Shown piece after piece: positions 7,259 to 14,315 of a DNA stretch of 14,315 nucleotides. The translations under genes and the position numbers were made by a program. The notes beneath the pieces were generated by a model that saw nothing but the letters and a program-made list of their open reading frames with translations, was not told the DNA's origin and made no database searches. Source of the DNA: Calditrichota bacterium (lineage in GTDB: Bacteria > Calditrichota > Calditrichia > RBG-13-44-9); NCBI GenBank assembly GCA_024276455.1, contig JAJRXE010000467.1, positions 1 to 14,315 of the forward strand, given 5' to 3'. Each line of letters begins with the position of its first letter. Within the stretch, counting starts at the first letter, position 1.

Positions 7259-7265
7259 AAAGGAG
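7259..7265 (+). promoter_or_regulatory. Ribosome binding site deciding the GTG start at 7273
   Basis: AAAGGAG is followed by a seven-base spacer (taaaaaa) and then GTG. No upstream ATG competes, so this site fixes the start of the first chemosensory gene. Confidence 0.85.
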
Positions 7266-7272
7266 TAAAAAA

Positions 7273-8466
7273 GTGGGAAGAATTTTTCAGCGTTCCAGTC
7301 ATTTGACGGAAAAAGTCTATAGCATAAAATTACCTCTCACCGAATGGAAAGTACTTTTTGCGGTTGATGGACAGATGGATGAAACGCAACTGGCGGAATT
7401 TCTGGAAATAGAAAAGGAAAAGGTGGAAAATGCGCTCCAGCACCTTCTGGAAGAAGAATTGGTAACCGCTGAGGGAGAAACGGTGACGAAAGAAGCGGTG
7501 GAAGAGGAAATTAGTCTGGAACCTGAAGCAAAAGAAGAATCCGGGGGAGAGCAGGCGGAGGAGGAATCCGCTCCGGAAGAGCTGGAAATTCCCGGCGCCG
7601 GAACAGAGGAGCTTGATCTAGAAGAATTGACCCTGGAGGAAGCGGAGGAACCGGAAAAAACAGAGGTAAAAGAGGAAGCCGCTGCCGCCGGAACAGAAAT
7701 GGAAGAAAGAACCGAGCAAGAGGAAGAAAAAGAGGAAGAGAAAGAAACTTTTGAGGAAGAACTGGAGCAGTTAACGGATATGATTTCCGAGGGAGAGGAA
7801 GCAGAAGAAAAGGTGCCCGAGGAAACCGGCGATCTGGATCGTTTAATCAACGATCTGTTGCAGGAGCAGACCGAGGAGAAGGTGGCGGGCGAGGAGGAGG
7901 TCGCGCCCCAGGCTGCTGCGGAAGAATTACCGGAAGTCGAAACTCCCACGGAAGAAGAGACCGAAAAAGAGTTGGATCTGGGGGATATTTTTGAGGAGGA
8001 AATCGAGGGCGGCGAGCAAACCCTGGAAGATATGTTCGAGCAGGTGGAAACCGAGGTAAAAGAAGAAACCATTTTGCCACCTTCCGAAGAGACAGCGGTT
8101 CCCCGCCGTAAAAAATCGATTCTGGTGGTGGACGATAGCGTGGTGATTCGCAAGATGGTGGAGATTGCTCTGGAAAATGAGAATTACGAGATCTATTCCG
8201 TGGGAAGCGGTAAGGAAGCCCTTGCTGTGTTAGACGAGAAAAAACCCGATATGGTGATTCTGGATATCATGCTGCCTGATATTAATGGGCTGGACATATT
8301 GAAAACCATACGGACGAATTCAGACCTACCCGTCTTAATGCTTTCGGCCAAAGACACCCCCAAAGAAACCAAAAAAGCGAAAGAGTTGGGTGCGAACGGA
8401 TTTATTCCCAAACCTTTCAAGGATGAAGAACTTATCGCAAAGATTCATGAACTAATAGGAGTGTAA
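7273..8466 (+). CDS. Response regulator with N-terminal winged-helix-like domain, Glu-rich linker and C-terminal receiver
   Basis: The 397-residue protein has three parts. Residues 1-65 form a small domain (PLTEWKVLFAVDGQMDETQ, then a helical segment ending LLEEELV). This resembles the winged-helix-like module found beside DUF4388 domains in PatA/Frz-type regulators. Residues 66-277 are a low-complexity acidic linker in which 79 of 212 residues are Glu. A few short hydrophobic islands interrupt it (DLDRLINDLL, DLGDIFEEEI, TLEDMFEQV). Residues 280-397 are a CheY-like receiver with the acidic pair D287/D288, phosphoacceptor D331, S358 and K380, so phosphorylation should work. There is no typical C-terminal DNA-binding output. 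As first gene of a receiver-receiver-CheW-MCP-CheA operon it sits where PilG does in Pseudomonas. The start is GTG with a strong Shine-Dalgarno sequence. The role of the N-terminal domain is unknown. Confidence 0.85.
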   Translation: MGRIFQRSSHLTEKVYSIKLPLTEWKVLFAVDGQMDETQLAEFLEIEKEKVENALQHLLEEELVTAEGETVTKEAVEEEISLEPEAKEESGGEQAEEESAPEELEIPGAGTEELDLEELTLEEAEEPEKTEVKEEAAAAGTEMEERTEQEEEKEEEKETFEEELEQLTDMISEGEEAEEKVPEETGDLDRLINDLLQEQTEEKVAGEEEVAPQAAAEELPEVETPTEEETEKELDLGDIFEEEIEGGEQTLEDMFEQVETEVKEETILPPSEETAVPRRKKSILVVDDSVVIRKMVEIALENENYEIYSVGSGKEALAVLDEKKPDMVILDIMLPDINGLDILKTIRTNSDLPVLMLSAKDTPKETKKAKELGANGFIPKPFKDEELIAKIHELIGV

Positions 8467-8474
8467 TCATCTCC

Positions 8475-8867
8475 ATGCCGTTGAAAGTCCTGGTGGTGGA
8501 AGACAGTGCGACGGATCGCATGCTTATTCGCCGTTATCTGGAGGCCTTTGGATTCGAGGTGTATGAAATTGAACGGGGGGATGAAACGATCGATTGGGTG
8601 GAACGCCTGCAACCAGAGGTTGTGTTGCTGGACATTATCTTGCCGGGAAGTAATGGGTACGAATTGTGCCGGCAATTAAAAAAACGGGAATCCACTCAGG
8701 ATATTCCAATTATTTTTGTTTCCGCGAAACGCTTGAAAAGCGATATTTTATGGGGGAAAATGCAGGGGGCGGATGATTATCTTACCAAACCATTTGGACC
8801 AGAAGAGTTGTTCATGGCTATTGAGCGCGTCATAGGCAAAGACCAAGATGTCGAAATTCATGAATGA
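8475..8867 (+). CDS. Single-domain CheY/PilH-like response regulator
   Basis: The 130-residue protein is a lone receiver domain. It shows the acidic pocket VVED (7-10), phosphoacceptor D53 in LLDIILPG, S83 in FVSAKR and K105 in LTKPFGPEE. It has no output domain, so it should act by binding a partner or serve as a phosphate sink, as CheY, PilG and PilH do. It begins eight bases after the preceding regulator and overlaps the CheW gene by 20 bases, which indicates tight co-translation. A GGAG lies about 13 bases before the ATG, a little far. By position it corresponds to PilH, the second receiver of the Pseudomonas Pil-Chp cluster; sequence alone cannot separate PilG from PilH. Confidence 0.93.
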   Translation: MPLKVLVVEDSATDRMLIRRYLEAFGFEVYEIERGDETIDWVERLQPEVVLLDIILPGSNGYELCRQLKKRESTQDIPIIFVSAKRLKSDILWGKMQGADDYLTKPFGPEELFMAIERVIGKDQDVEIHE

Positions 8868-9327
8868 GACCGTACAAACTATTCCGATGACCGATCGCTA
8901 TTCGGTGGTTGAAATTAACAGCCTGTTGTTCGGAGTGGAAATTATTAAATCGCGGGAAGTATTCCCCTTACCGGATGTTACCCCGGTGCCCAATGCCGCG
9001 GAGTTTGTACTGGGTGTCTTTAATCTCCGGGGCGATATTTACCCGCTGCTGGACATTTCGCTTATTCTGGGAATGGAAAAAAAGCCGATTTTACCGACCG
9101 ACATGGTGATTTTATTAGAAGCGGGGAATCGGGTGATGGGAATCTTGACCGATCGAATCCATGGAATTAAAGATGTGCCCAAAGGGACGATTAAATCGGC
9201 CCACGGATTGGTGCCCAAGAAAATGGAAAATTATTTGTACGGGGTGGTTTCCGATAAAAGTTCGTCGATCTTTCTCCTGGATGTCGAACAACTTTTTGCG
9301 GCTGTAACCGACAGCAGATTTTATTAA
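8848..9327 (+). CDS. CheW-family adaptor (PilI-like)
   Basis: The protein (159 residues from the first ATG) is a single CheW domain covering about 18-150. It has the conserved segment VLGVFNLRGDIYPLLDI, including Arg62 of the NLRG motif, and GVVSDKSSSIFLLDVEQLF near the end. CheW couples chemoreceptors to the CheA kinase in the inner-membrane-associated array. The start may be the ATG at 8848 or the ATG at 8860; both lie inside the preceding gene. The overlap ATGAATGA at 8860-8867 suggests stop-start coupling, and I see no clear Shine-Dalgarno sequence for either. The gene sits between the receiver and the receptor, as pilI does. Confidence 0.93.
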   Translation: MSKFMNETVQTIPMTDRYSVVEINSLLFGVEIIKSREVFPLPDVTPVPNAAEFVLGVFNLRGDIYPLLDISLILGMEKKPILPTDMVILLEAGNRVMGILTDRIHGIKDVPKGTIKSAHGLVPKKMENYLYGVVSDKSSSIFLLDVEQLFAAVTDSRFY

Positions 9328-9347
9328 TTTACATGGGGATTATGTGA

Positions 9348-11168
9348 ATGCATGAAGTCCGATTCCGCTTTCGCTGGAAATTTTTTCTGGTTACCGGGGT
9401 CCTGGCCATTATTCTGGCAGTATTTCTGGCTTCCGGTGAATATCATCGCGAACGAGATACCCGTTTGTGGTACGTTAAAAAATATTTGCTTCAGATTGCC
9501 CGTCTGGGGACGTCCAATTTTTCGGGCGAACGCATTGCCCGGGTGATTTCCGAAGGTTCGGTGACCTCCACCGATTACGAGGAACTGGTCTCCCAGATTC
9601 AACATTATTACCACCTTTTCAATCAGGACAACGATTCCCTGCAAATTTCCGACATTGCTATTCTCCTGCCCAATATTTTAACCCAGGAAGTCAAGCAGTT
9701 CTATTCCATCAAAAATGTGGCGAACACCCTCAAAACAACCGTTTGGTACCCCGAGATTGGAAAGGTGCTGGAGGAAAAAAAGATTGTATTTAAAGGGAAA
9801 TTTCTGGAAGGCGGTCGCTGGAAGTACGCCGTTTTTGCTCCGTTGTACGATCCCAATGGAGATATTATTGCCATATTTCGGGCGGACATGGCCGCGGCGG
9901 AAGTCTGGCGGGCCATACCGGGATTCTGGGGGAAATTGCTGAAGTATTTGCTCATCTTTTTAGGACTGGCATTTCTGACCAGTGTGGTGCTAGCCCAGTT
10001 CGTTACCCGCCCCATCGACAATATTGTGGCGTTTGTGAATAAAGTGAGCGAGGGGAATTACCATTTACGTTACCAGGCCAAAACTTACGACGAGATGGAG
10101 AAGGTGGCCTACGCCCTCAATTTGATGTTGGAACGTCTGGAAAGTTTGATCGCCACCGAGGCGGATCGCAAGCGCCTGGAAGATCAGATTGCCAGTTTGC
10201 TGCGGATTGTGTCGCAGGCGGCGGAAGGTGATTTTACCGTGCGGGCGGAAGTAACTGCAGATACGCTGGGAGCCCTGGCCGATTCGTTCAATTTGATGAT
10301 CTCCGAACTCAGTAAGTTGATTTACGATGTGAAAAAGGCTTCCGAGCGCATTTCTCATGCTACGGACGAAATTCTGAAGAGCAGCGAAGTGATGGCCACC
10401 GGGGCAGAAACTCAGGCCAAGGAGATTGAAGTGGTACGAGAGGCCGCAAAAGAAATGGCCGACATTGTGAAGTACGTGAACGAACGCTCCTATCAGGCGG
10501 TGTTGGCCGCCAGCCGGGCGGCTGAAGTGGCCAAACAGGGGAGCGAAAAGGTGAAGTATTCCATCGAGGGAATGCACCGCATCCGCGAAACCGTCCAGAA
10601 AACCGCCCGTCAGGTGCAAATTCTGGGCGAGAATTCCCAGGAAATCGGTTCGATTCTGGAGGTGATTAGCGACATTGCCAACCGCACCAATTTGTTGGGA
10701 TTAAACGCGACCATCGAGGCGGCCCGGGCCAGCGAGGCCGGTCGGGGATTTGCTGTGGTGGCCGACGAGGTTCGTAATCTGGCCGAACGCTCCAGTCAGG
10801 CCGCCAAAGATATTGAAATTCTGGGCGAAAGCATCCAAAATGGTACCCGCGAGGCGGTGGAAGCCATGGAAAAAGGATCGCTGGAAGTGGAGCGAGAAAC
10901 CCGGCGAGTGGACGAAGCGGGTAACGCCCTGAAAGAAATCCTTCAGGTAGTGGACGAATCTGCCAAAATGATTCGGGAAATTTCCGAAGCGTTCAAACAT
11001 CAAACCAAAACCAGTGCCAATATTGCCCAGGCCATGGAGCGCATTGCCAAAATTGCCCAGGATACCGCTCAGGGTGCTCAGAAATCCAAAAAACTTTCTG
11101 AGGAAATGGCCAGTCTGTCAAAGATTTTAAGCATTGCCGTGGCGAAATTCCGTTTATCCAGACATTGA
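9348..11168 (+). CDS. Methyl-accepting chemotaxis protein (PilJ-position receptor)
   Basis: The 606-residue transmembrane chemoreceptor has TM1 at about 12-29 and an extracytoplasmic sensor at about 30-195. The end of the sensor (YAVFAPLYDPNGDIIAIFRAD) looks like a Cache-type fold. TM2 (about 198-219) is followed by a HAMP domain (about 220-270) and a probable second HAMP (about 279-330). The long cytoplasmic coiled-coil signalling domain reaches to the C-terminus. Its hairpin tip (about 438-482) includes EVISDIANRTNLLGLNATIE and RGFAVVADEVRNLAERS, the CheA/CheW contact region. LLGLNATIEAARASE varies from the common LLALNAAIEAARAGE. GGGGA precedes the ATG by eight bases; the gene starts 20 bases after CheW and ends 42 bases before the CheA-like gene. 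By order it corresponds to pilJ, but its sensor does not look like the PilJ sensor. The ligand is unknown. Confidence 0.94.
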   Translation: MHEVRFRFRWKFFLVTGVLAIILAVFLASGEYHRERDTRLWYVKKYLLQIARLGTSNFSGERIARVISEGSVTSTDYEELVSQIQHYYHLFNQDNDSLQISDIAILLPNILTQEVKQFYSIKNVANTLKTTVWYPEIGKVLEEKKIVFKGKFLEGGRWKYAVFAPLYDPNGDIIAIFRADMAAAEVWRAIPGFWGKLLKYLLIFLGLAFLTSVVLAQFVTRPIDNIVAFVNKVSEGNYHLRYQAKTYDEMEKVAYALNLMLERLESLIATEADRKRLEDQIASLLRIVSQAAEGDFTVRAEVTADTLGALADSFNLMISELSKLIYDVKKASERISHATDEILKSSEVMATGAETQAKEIEVVREAAKEMADIVKYVNERSYQAVLAASRAAEVAKQGSEKVKYSIEGMHRIRETVQKTARQVQILGENSQEIGSILEVISDIANRTNLLGLNATIEAARASEAGRGFAVVADEVRNLAERSSQAAKDIEILGESIQNGTREAVEAMEKGSLEVERETRRVDEAGNALKEILQVVDESAKMIREISEAFKHQTKTSANIAQAMERIAKIAQDTAQGAQKSKKLSEEMASLSKILSIAVAKFRLSRH

Positions 11169-11210
11169 ACATAAAAATTAATTGCCGAAATCAAGAGATG
11201 GAATAATACA

Positions 11211-14200
11211 ATGAAAGAAGATTTCCCAATTCGCTTTGAAACATATTATTTTATCCAGCTTCTGGATGCCATCCGGAAATTAGGGGAAGAGAAATTAGGC
11301 AAAAGTTTGCGGGACGATTTAAACCGTTTTGTTTCATTTTTGTTTTCCGAAGAAGACCCGGTGCAGGGAATTGAAAAACTGGCCCGTCTTTCGGGCGCCA
11401 GCGACATCTCGATCTTCTTCATGGATATTCTGGACGGACTTTCCAATTATTCTCCCGAGGAAGCCCTGCAAAAAATTGACGATCATGCTAGGGATTTTCT
11501 GGAAATTTTTGTGATCATGCAGCAAGACCCCGAATGGCAACAGACCTTTGCCCAGACCTTTGCCGCTGCTTCCGGCGAGGAGGAGCTGCTGACTCTGGAA
11601 GATTTTGTCCGCCAGGAAATTCGGAATAAAATAAAAGAGCTTGCCGGGCAGGAACAGCATCCCGCCCTGTCCGATCTGGTTAAATTGCTGGACAAAATCG
11701 GGGACGAGAGCGTTTTTCAGGAACTGGTGCGTAATTACCAGGAACTGGAGGCGGCACAACAGACGGTGGCCGATTTGAGAAATGTTTGGGAAATTCCCGA
11801 CCAGCCGGAAATGCTTACCGGTTATATGGCCCGGTTTAATACCAATCTGGAAAGATTAACCCGTTCCTTCGAACAATTTGCCGGGAGCGATCCGGAGTTG
11901 TTTCGGGCTTTCTGCGAGCTGGAGAAACCGCCGGTCGTGGTCTCGCCGACTGAACCCGCTGGTGAAGCGGAGATGACGGAAGAAATGGAGTCCATTGAAG
12001 AAACCCTGGCGGAAATGGACAGCGTCTCCACCACTCCGGCACCCGAGGTGAGCGAAGAGGATAAACAATTGCGTTACCTGCTGCGAGATTACATTATTCA
12101 CGAACTGGAGAGCCTGACCAGCGAATTCGACGAAAAAATGCAAAAATTCATGCAGAATCCGGCGGAGGAAGAACGGCGGGAAGATGTGCTGGAAATTTTT
12201 AAAATCACCGCCGACATGGGCAAAATCCACAAATATTACGGCATTGAGCAAACCAGCCAGGAGGTGGAAGAAGCCTGTCGCCGTTACTTCGGGGAGATGA
12301 AAACCGTGCCGCCGGATTTGTCGGAGAAAGTTCACCGGCTGTACCAGGCGTATCGGGAATACGTGGACCTGGTGCTGGGAGAAGATGAAGAGAGTGGACT
12401 GAAGGTGGTGGCCGAGGCTAAAGAGCAAATCTTACACAGTCTTTCAGTGGAAAAGGAACCGGAATTTGCGCTGGAAGATCGGGAGCGCTTGCAGCCGCTC
12501 TTCGAAGAAGTGCATCACAAATATCTGGACGATCTGAAGAAGCTGTTCAAGAAATTTAAGGGACGCAAAAAAGACGAATTGCGGGAGAAAATTCTTCCTC
12601 GTTTAAATCATTTGAAAACCTGGTACGAAATCTGGAAATTGCCAGCGGCCCTGGCCGTTGTGGAGCATTTGCAAAGGGTGGTTAAAGAAGAGGCGGAACC
12701 GGCCACCAGTAAGAAAAAGGTGGTGGAGGGATTGCTGAAATTGTTGGCCGATCATCCATTCTCTTTAACTTACGAAGAGGTTCAGGAACGAATCGGCACC
12801 ACCATGGAAATTCCGGTGGAAACGGAAGGCGGCGAAGCGGCCGGGGAAGCGCTCGCCGAGAAGACCGAAGAAGTGCCGGAAGAGCCCCCAGAAGCGGTGG
12901 ACGTTTTCTCGGCTCTGGACGCTTTCAAAGATGTGACCCTGCGCCGGTTGAATCGCTTGATTAAAGCCCTCGGGAATGAATCGATTCCCTTCCCCGAAGT
13001 GATGGATCAATACTTCCGGCGCGATCTGGAATTTGTAATGCACAACTGCCTGTTAATCAGAAATGAGGCACTGGAAACTTTCCTCAATGAAATGGTGAAT
13101 GACAGAGACGAACTCCAAGACCTGTCGGATGTCCAGCAGCAGAAAGCCCGGAGTGAATTGAGCGCTTTCTTAACGGCCTTTCAGAAAGCCATTGCCCAGA
13201 TGCCGGAGAGCCTTCCCTTTGACCGCATGGTGCAAGAATGGAGGACGCTTCTGGATGAATTGAAACGACCGGTGGAGGCGCCAGAGGAGACGGCTCCCGG
13301 GGCACCGGAAGAAGCGGCCGCCGAATTGAGCCGGGAGAAGTTTATTGACGAGGAGATTGAAGCGGTTTTCCGTAAAGAAGCCGAACGTTACCTGGAAAAA
13401 ATTCGGGAATACCTGGCGGTCTGGTCGCAGAATCCGGAGGAGCGGAGCACTCTGGAAAAATTGAACACCGAGGCTCACACCTTGAAGGGCTCGGCGCAGA
13501 TGCTGAACCATCCGGAGATTGCCAACCTCGCCAGGTATCTGGAAAACCTCTCTTCTTTAATCTTGGAGGGTGAACTGACGGTGGATCCTGGAGTGGTGAA
13601 GCTCTTCGAAGCTCTGACCGCTTCCATTCACGATTCGCTGGAAGAGAAAGAAGTGGATCTGCAGCGAATTGAACAGTGGGTGAATGAGGTGCTGGAAAAA
13701 CAGCCGGAAGCGGAGCCGGAAAGTAAAGAAGAACCGCAACCGATGGCGGAAGAAGAGGTTGAGTATCTTTATCTTTCCGAGGGCGATTCGTCTCTGAAGG
13801 AGATTTTCGAAGAAGAAACCCGGCAGAATCTGGAAACCATTGAGAAGACCCTGGAATTGCTGAAGAAGTACGATAGCGACCAGGTCGATTTCCCCTCTCT
13901 GGAGCAGGCGGTGCACGACTTTCGGGAAGCTTCTAAAATGCTGGGATTTAAGGAGATTGGGGATTTGCTGGATGTTTTCCAGGACGTCACCGGACTGTTG
14001 AATTCGCAAACCGGAATGGAGCGGGAGCAAACCATCCGCCGTTTGCGAGGAGCCCTGGATGTGATTAAAACCTTCATTCAGGAAGGGAAAATCGAGAAAA
14101 CCGAATACACCAATATTTTACAAGAGCTCAATCTCTACCTGCAGTCTTTTGCGGCGCCCTCAAGCGCCCCATCCGAAATCGAGACGCTCGCTCCGCCCAC

Positions 14201-14315
14201 CTACACCGAAAAACCGCCAATGACCGAACCGGCTCCCCAGGTGCTGGAGGCATTCCTTCAGGAAGCCCGGGAGCATCTGGAAGACATTAACTTCATTTTA
14301 ATGAAAATGGAGAAA
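11211..14315 (+). CDS. Very large CheA/ChpA-like protein with serial Hpt-like domains, N-terminal part (runs off window)
   Basis: The frame from ATG 11211 stays open for 1035 codons to the window edge with no stop or frameshift. It alternates mostly helical blocks with Pro/Glu-rich linkers (about 239-284, 535-562, 685-706, 831-850, 981-1009). One block (about 711-830) is a clear Hpt domain with EAHTLKGSAQMLNHPEIA and phosphorylatable His756. The next (about 850-980) reads AVHDFREASKMLGFKEI, keeping His902 but losing the K-G of the motif. A third begins near 1010 (FLQEAREHLEDINF). Earlier blocks resemble Hpt but carry Thr333 or Asn466 where His is expected, by my hand alignment. CheA kinase, CheW-like and receiver domains would lie beyond the window and are not seen. 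Pseudomonas ChpA likewise has several Hpt domains plus Thr and Ser variants, and the gene order fits. Only a weak purine tract precedes the ATG. Confidence 0.85.
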   Translation, partial: MKEDFPIRFETYYFIQLLDAIRKLGEEKLGKSLRDDLNRFVSFLFSEEDPVQGIEKLARLSGASDISIFFMDILDGLSNYSPEEALQKIDDHARDFLEIFVIMQQDPEWQQTFAQTFAAASGEEELLTLEDFVRQEIRNKIKELAGQEQHPALSDLVKLLDKIGDESVFQELVRNYQELEAAQQTVADLRNVWEIPDQPEMLTGYMARFNTNLERLTRSFEQFAGSDPELFRAFCELEKPPVVVSPTEPAGEAEMTEEMESIEETLAEMDSVSTTPAPEVSEEDKQLRYLLRDYIIHELESLTSEFDEKMQKFMQNPAEEERREDVLEIFKITADMGKIHKYYGIEQTSQEVEEACRRYFGEMKTVPPDLSEKVHRLYQAYREYVDLVLGEDEESGLKVVAEAKEQILHSLSVEKEPEFALEDRERLQPLFEEVHHKYLDDLKKLFKKFKGRKKDELREKILPRLNHLKTWYEIWKLPAALAVVEHLQRVVKEEAEPATSKKKVVEGLLKLLADHPFSLTYEEVQERIGTTMEIPVETEGGEAAGEALAEKTEEVPEEPPEAVDVFSALDAFKDVTLRRLNRLIKALGNESIPFPEVMDQYFRRDLEFVMHNCLLIRNEALETFLNEMVNDRDELQDLSDVQQQKARSELSAFLTAFQKAIAQMPESLPFDRMVQEWRTLLDELKRPVEAPEETAPGAPEEAAAELSREKFIDEEIEAVFRKEAERYLEKIREYLAVWSQNPEERSTLEKLNTEAHTLKGSAQMLNHPEIANLARYLENLSSLILEGELTVDPGVVKLFEALTASIHDSLEEKEVDLQRIEQWVNEVLEKQPEAEPESKEEPQPMAEEEVEYLYLSEGDSSLKEIFEEETRQNLETIEKTLELLKKYDSDQVDFPSLEQAVHDFREASKMLGFKEIGDLLDVFQDVTGLLNSQTGMEREQTIRRLRGALDVIKTFIQEGKIEKTEYTNILQELNLYLQSFAAPSSAPSEIETLAPPTYTEKPPMTEPAPQVLEAFLQEAREHLEDINFILMKMEK

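Larger units (their letters stand above)
6763..7272. other. Divergent intergenic region between lysS and the chemosensory operon
   Basis: About 510 AT-rich bases separate lysS (leftward) from the chemosensory operon (rightward). An 80-codon minus-strand frame (6796-7038) has no ribosome binding site or recognisable family, and I treat it as chance. Two plus-strand promoter candidates are listed separately. I could not make a convincing call for the lysS promoter; the AT-rich stretch near 6785-6830 is the likely place. It includes the 10-base palindrome AACAATTGTT (6817-6826). No tRNA or other RNA gene was recognised. Confidence 0.6.

Noticed and set aside
7317..8153. 278-codon minus-strand frame, very rich in Ser
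   Set aside because: It is the reverse shadow of the Glu-rich linker (GAA/GAG codons read as TTC/CTC and shifted to TCT/TCC) and has no independent support.

Overview
The window looks like chromosome of a Gram-negative bacterium of moderate GC. The Lol lipoprotein-sorting transporter genes imply an outer membrane. Gene content, purine-rich A/G SD sites, and one promoter-like site of the TAnnTTTG kind hint at the Bacteroidota/FCB side rather than Proteobacteria, but this placement is weak. No mobile elements, CRISPR arrays, rRNA or tRNA genes were seen.

Left part (1-6750, minus strand). Reading leftward from 6750 are lysS, lolC/E, lolD, a possible 43-codon small ORF, recG, and the start of a histidine operon whose first structural gene, hisG, runs off the left edge. 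Between recG and hisG is a complete transcription attenuator. It has a 29-residue leader peptide with seven His codons (hisL) and four RNA segments that can pair as 1:2, 2:3 (antiterminator, 11 bp) or 3:4 (10-bp terminator stem followed by six U). This is the clearest regulatory element in the window.

Middle (6751-7272). A divergent intergenic region separates lysS from a rightward chemosensory operon. It holds a canonical TTGACA-17-TAAATT promoter for the operon and, further upstream, a TTG...TATCTTTG site.

Right part (7273-14315, plus strand). Five tightly spaced genes encode a chemosensory pathway. They are a response regulator with an N-terminal winged-helix-like domain and a 212-residue Glu-rich linker, a stand-alone CheY/PilH-like receiver, a CheW/PilI-like adaptor, a membrane chemoreceptor, and a very large CheA/ChpA-like protein. 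The last has at least 1035 codons and no stop inside the window. It carries one canonical Hpt domain (His756), one Hpt-like domain with altered surrounding residues (His902), a third beginning at the edge, and earlier helical blocks that look like Hpt domains without the His. The order receiver-receiver-CheW-MCP-CheA is that of the Pseudomonas pilG-pilH-pilI-pilJ-(pilK)-chpA cluster that controls type IV pili, without a pilK methyltransferase. Control of twitching or surface behaviour is therefore the leading inference, but no pilus gene is visible here.
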